DNA of 7,873 bases from Pseudomonadota bacterium. Lineage in GTDB: Bacteria > Pseudomonadota > Alphaproteobacteria > Acetobacterales > Acetobacteraceae. The first letter of the stretch is position 1, and the number at the start of each line of letters is the position of its first letter. Under the pieces are notes generated by a model. It searched no databases and was not told the origin of the DNA. It was given only the letters and a program-made list of their open reading frames with translations. Where the stretch lies: assembly GCA_021829055.1 (NCBI GenBank), contig JAJZCS010000086.1:1-7873 (forward strand). Direction: 5' to 3'. Of this stretch, positions 6,981-7,873 are shown one piece after another. Both the position numbers and the translations under genes were made by a program.

Positions 6981-7011
6981 GCGACCGGTGTGATGCGACC
7001 GCGGCCGCTTA

Positions 7012-7025
7012 CTTTTGGATCGAGC
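7012..7025 (+). repeat. Direct repeat, copy 2 (CTTTTGGATCGAGC)
   Basis: Second exact copy of the 14-base repeat. It ends 24 bases before the putative -35 box, a position that would suit an upstream regulator site for the DUF190 genes. Confidence 0.55.
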
Positions 7026-7049
7026 CCGTCACGTGAACGCCGTTTTCTA

Positions 7050-7079
7050 CTGACAAGAATAAACGATTAGCGCTACACT
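7050..7079 (+). promoter_or_regulatory. Putative sigma70-type promoter for the DUF190 pair
   Basis: CTGACA (7050-7055, five of six to TTGACA) and TACACT (7074-7079, four of six to TATAAT) are separated by 18 bases. Transcription would begin near 7086 and give a leader of about 48 bases before the ATG at 7134. It is the best such pair in an otherwise GC-rich gap, but promoter calls by eye are weak. Confidence 0.4.
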
Positions 7080-7086
7080 CGGCTAA

Positions 7087-7114
7087 CATGGTCTTCGGGC
7101 GTGCATTCGCCATG
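7087..7114 (+). promoter_or_regulatory. Leader hairpin ahead of the first DUF190 gene
   Basis: CATGG (7087-7091) can pair with CCATG (7110-7114). Alternatively GGCG (7098-7101) pairs with CGCC (7108-7111); the two pairings compete. The structure ends seven bases before the AAGGAA ribosome site (7121-7126) and could influence its access. It does not match the fluoride riboswitch as I know it. Confidence 0.25.
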
Positions 7115-7133
7115 AATTTAAAGGAACGCCTTG

Positions 7134-7481
7134 ATGCGTATCATGGAAGACGCTCTCCTGCTCCGGGTTTTTCTGAGCGAGGACGATATGATGGAGGGTC
7201 GCCCCCTCTACCGAATCATCCTCGAGACGGCGATTAAAGCCGGGCTTTCCGGCGGCACGGTACTCCCTGCACCGATGGGATTCGGCGTCTCTCGTGATAT
7301 CAGAACCGGCGTCAACGTGGATACAGGAGCGCACCAGCCGATTGTGGTTGAGATTATCGATCGCCCGAATCGGATTGAAGCGTTTTTGCCAGTCATCGAG
7401 CCCATGATCGCCTCAGGAATGATCACTATGGAGGCACTGAAAGCGCGGATGATTGTCCCGAGCTCGCAGGCGCCTGCTTGA
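7134..7481 (+). CDS. DUF190 family protein, first copy (PII-like fold)
   Basis: A 115-residue soluble protein of the DUF190 family, whose solved members have a PII-like ferredoxin fold and trimerise. Genes of this family are often beside crcB, and a role in fluoride response or in small-ligand sensing has been suggested but not proven. Family features: the opening ALLLRVFLSEDD, a central helix PLYRIILETAIKAGLSGGTVL, then MGFGVSRDIRTG, the strand PIVVEIIDRPNRIEAFLPVI, and the closing helix and strand around GMITMEAL. No signal peptide or membrane segment is seen. The ATG at 7134 is chosen because AAGGAA (7121-7126) sits seven bases upstream; a second ATG at 7143 is too far (16 bases). A related gene follows after 30 bases, so the two are likely co-transcribed. 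Confidence 0.88.
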   Translation: MRIMEDALLLRVFLSEDDMMEGRPLYRIILETAIKAGLSGGTVLPAPMGFGVSRDIRTGVNVDTGAHQPIVVEIIDRPNRIEAFLPVIEPMIASGMITMEALKARMIVPSSQAPA

Positions 7482-7511
7482 CCCGAAATCAGAAACCACG
7501 AGGAAAAAGCC

Positions 7512-7873
7512 ATGGAACTCCCAAACGAGGCCCTACTCCTCCGCATCTATATCAGTTCGGCCGACCGCCACGGTGTGACGTCCTTGTTCGTCGCAATCGT
7601 CCATGCCGCTCGCGACCATAATCTTGCCGGCGCCACCGTCCTGCGTGGCACACTTGGATTTGGTCATACGAAGCAGATCCATGAAAGTCACCTATTGCCG
7701 TTCTCGGACGACCACCCGGTGATCATCGAAATCGTTGACAGTCCGGACACGATAGAAACATTTTTACCAATCCTTGACCGCATGATGCAGAGCGGTCTGG
7801 TCACCGTCGAACGTGCACGTGTTCTGCACTACGGTCGGGAAAAGAAGGCTGGTTGGCTAGAACGGACCCGAAA
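7512..7873 (+). CDS. DUF190 family protein, second copy, 3' partial
   Basis: A second DUF190 paralogue, open to the window edge, with 120 residues visible and no stop. It aligns along its length with its neighbour: EALLLRIYISSADR, LFVAIVHAARDHNLAGATVL, LGFGHTKQIHESH, PVIIEIVDSPDTIETFLPIL and SGLVTVERARVL. The two differ most in the loop after GFG and at the C-terminus, where this copy continues with a basic tail (YGREKKAGWLERTR). Such differences fit subunits with separate ligands or a mixed trimer, but this is inference. The start is well supported by GAGGA (7500-7504), seven bases before the ATG. No separate promoter is seen in the 30-base gap. Confidence 0.86.
   Translation, partial: MELPNEALLLRIYISSADRHGVTSLFVAIVHAARDHNLAGATVLRGTLGFGHTKQIHESHLLPFSDDHPVIIEIVDSPDTIETFLPILDRMMQSGLVTVERARVLHYGREKKAGWLERTR

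Larger units (their letters stand above)
6704..7133 (+). other. Intergenic stretch of 430 bases, no convincing gene
   Basis: No reading frame here on either strand resembles a known protein, and no tRNA or clear rho-independent terminator was found. What it holds: a doubtful 55-codon ORF, two hairpin-forming segments, an exact 14-base direct repeat, a GC-rich patch including the palindrome GCGGCCGC (7001-7008), and a plausible promoter and leader for the downstream DUF190 genes. I looked for the fluoride riboswitch consensus and did not recognise it. The region may be the decayed remnant of an insertion, but no transposase fragment is readable. Confidence 0.6.

Noticed and set aside
6778..6993. 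Open frames of about 60 codons on both strands in the gap
   Set aside because: No ribosome site of note, Arg/His/Ser-rich composition typical of chance frames, and no similarity to transposases or other families.
6704..7133. Fluoride riboswitch between crcB and the DUF190 genes
   Set aside because: I searched by eye for the conserved pseudoknot strings (GATG followed by a CGCC-type loop, then CTGATG...CTACTG) and found no ordered set. A TCTACTG at 7046-7052 alone is not enough. A covariance search could still overturn this.
7083..7546. Minus-strand open frames opposite the first DUF190 gene
   Set aside because: The + strand frame has clear DUF190 motifs and a ribosome site; the reverse frames have neither.

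Overview
This window looks like part of a proteobacterial chromosome, most likely alphaproteobacterial. That guess rests on moderately high GC, tightly packed genes and general protein character; no taxonomic marker gene is present. Everything supported lies on the + strand.

Bases 1-6309 hold the distal part of a tightly coupled operon for a membrane complex of the complex I / group 4 hydrogenase superfamily. It comprises hyfE (5' end cut off), hyfF, a hyfG-like large subunit, a single gene fusing a two-cluster ferredoxin (HyfH-like) to a NuoB-like small subunit (HyfI-like), and hyfB. HyfE, HyfF and HyfB are NuoK- and Mrp/NuoLMN-like membrane subunits that carry the expected charged residues for ion transfer. 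HyfG and the ferredoxin/NuoB fusion would form the cytoplasmic electron-transfer arm. Genes overlap or lie within 13 bases of each other. No NuoH/HyfC-type membrane anchor is seen; it would be expected upstream of the window.

The main result is that the HyfG-like large subunit has lost all four cysteines that hold the NiFe centre. The first motif reads RVSGVG instead of RxCGxC, and the C-terminal DPCxxC motif is replaced. It also has no C-terminal extension for a maturation protease and lacks the His and Tyr linked to quinone binding in complex I. The three iron-sulfur clusters of its partner are intact. The complex is therefore not a hydrogenase. It fits the class called Ehr (energy-converting hydrogenase related), whose substrate is not established.

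The operon runs on, after 16 bases, into crcB (fluC), a fluoride channel gene (6326-6703). A 430-base stretch without a convincing gene follows (6704-7133). It holds predicted hairpins, an exact 14-base direct repeat, a doubtful 55-codon ORF and a plausible sigma70-type promoter. Then come two tandem DUF190 genes, encoding small proteins of the PII-like fold that are often found beside crcB. The second runs off the window at 7873. The arrangement suggests a redox-linked ion pump grouped with fluoride export and possible PII-like regulators; that functional link is inference.
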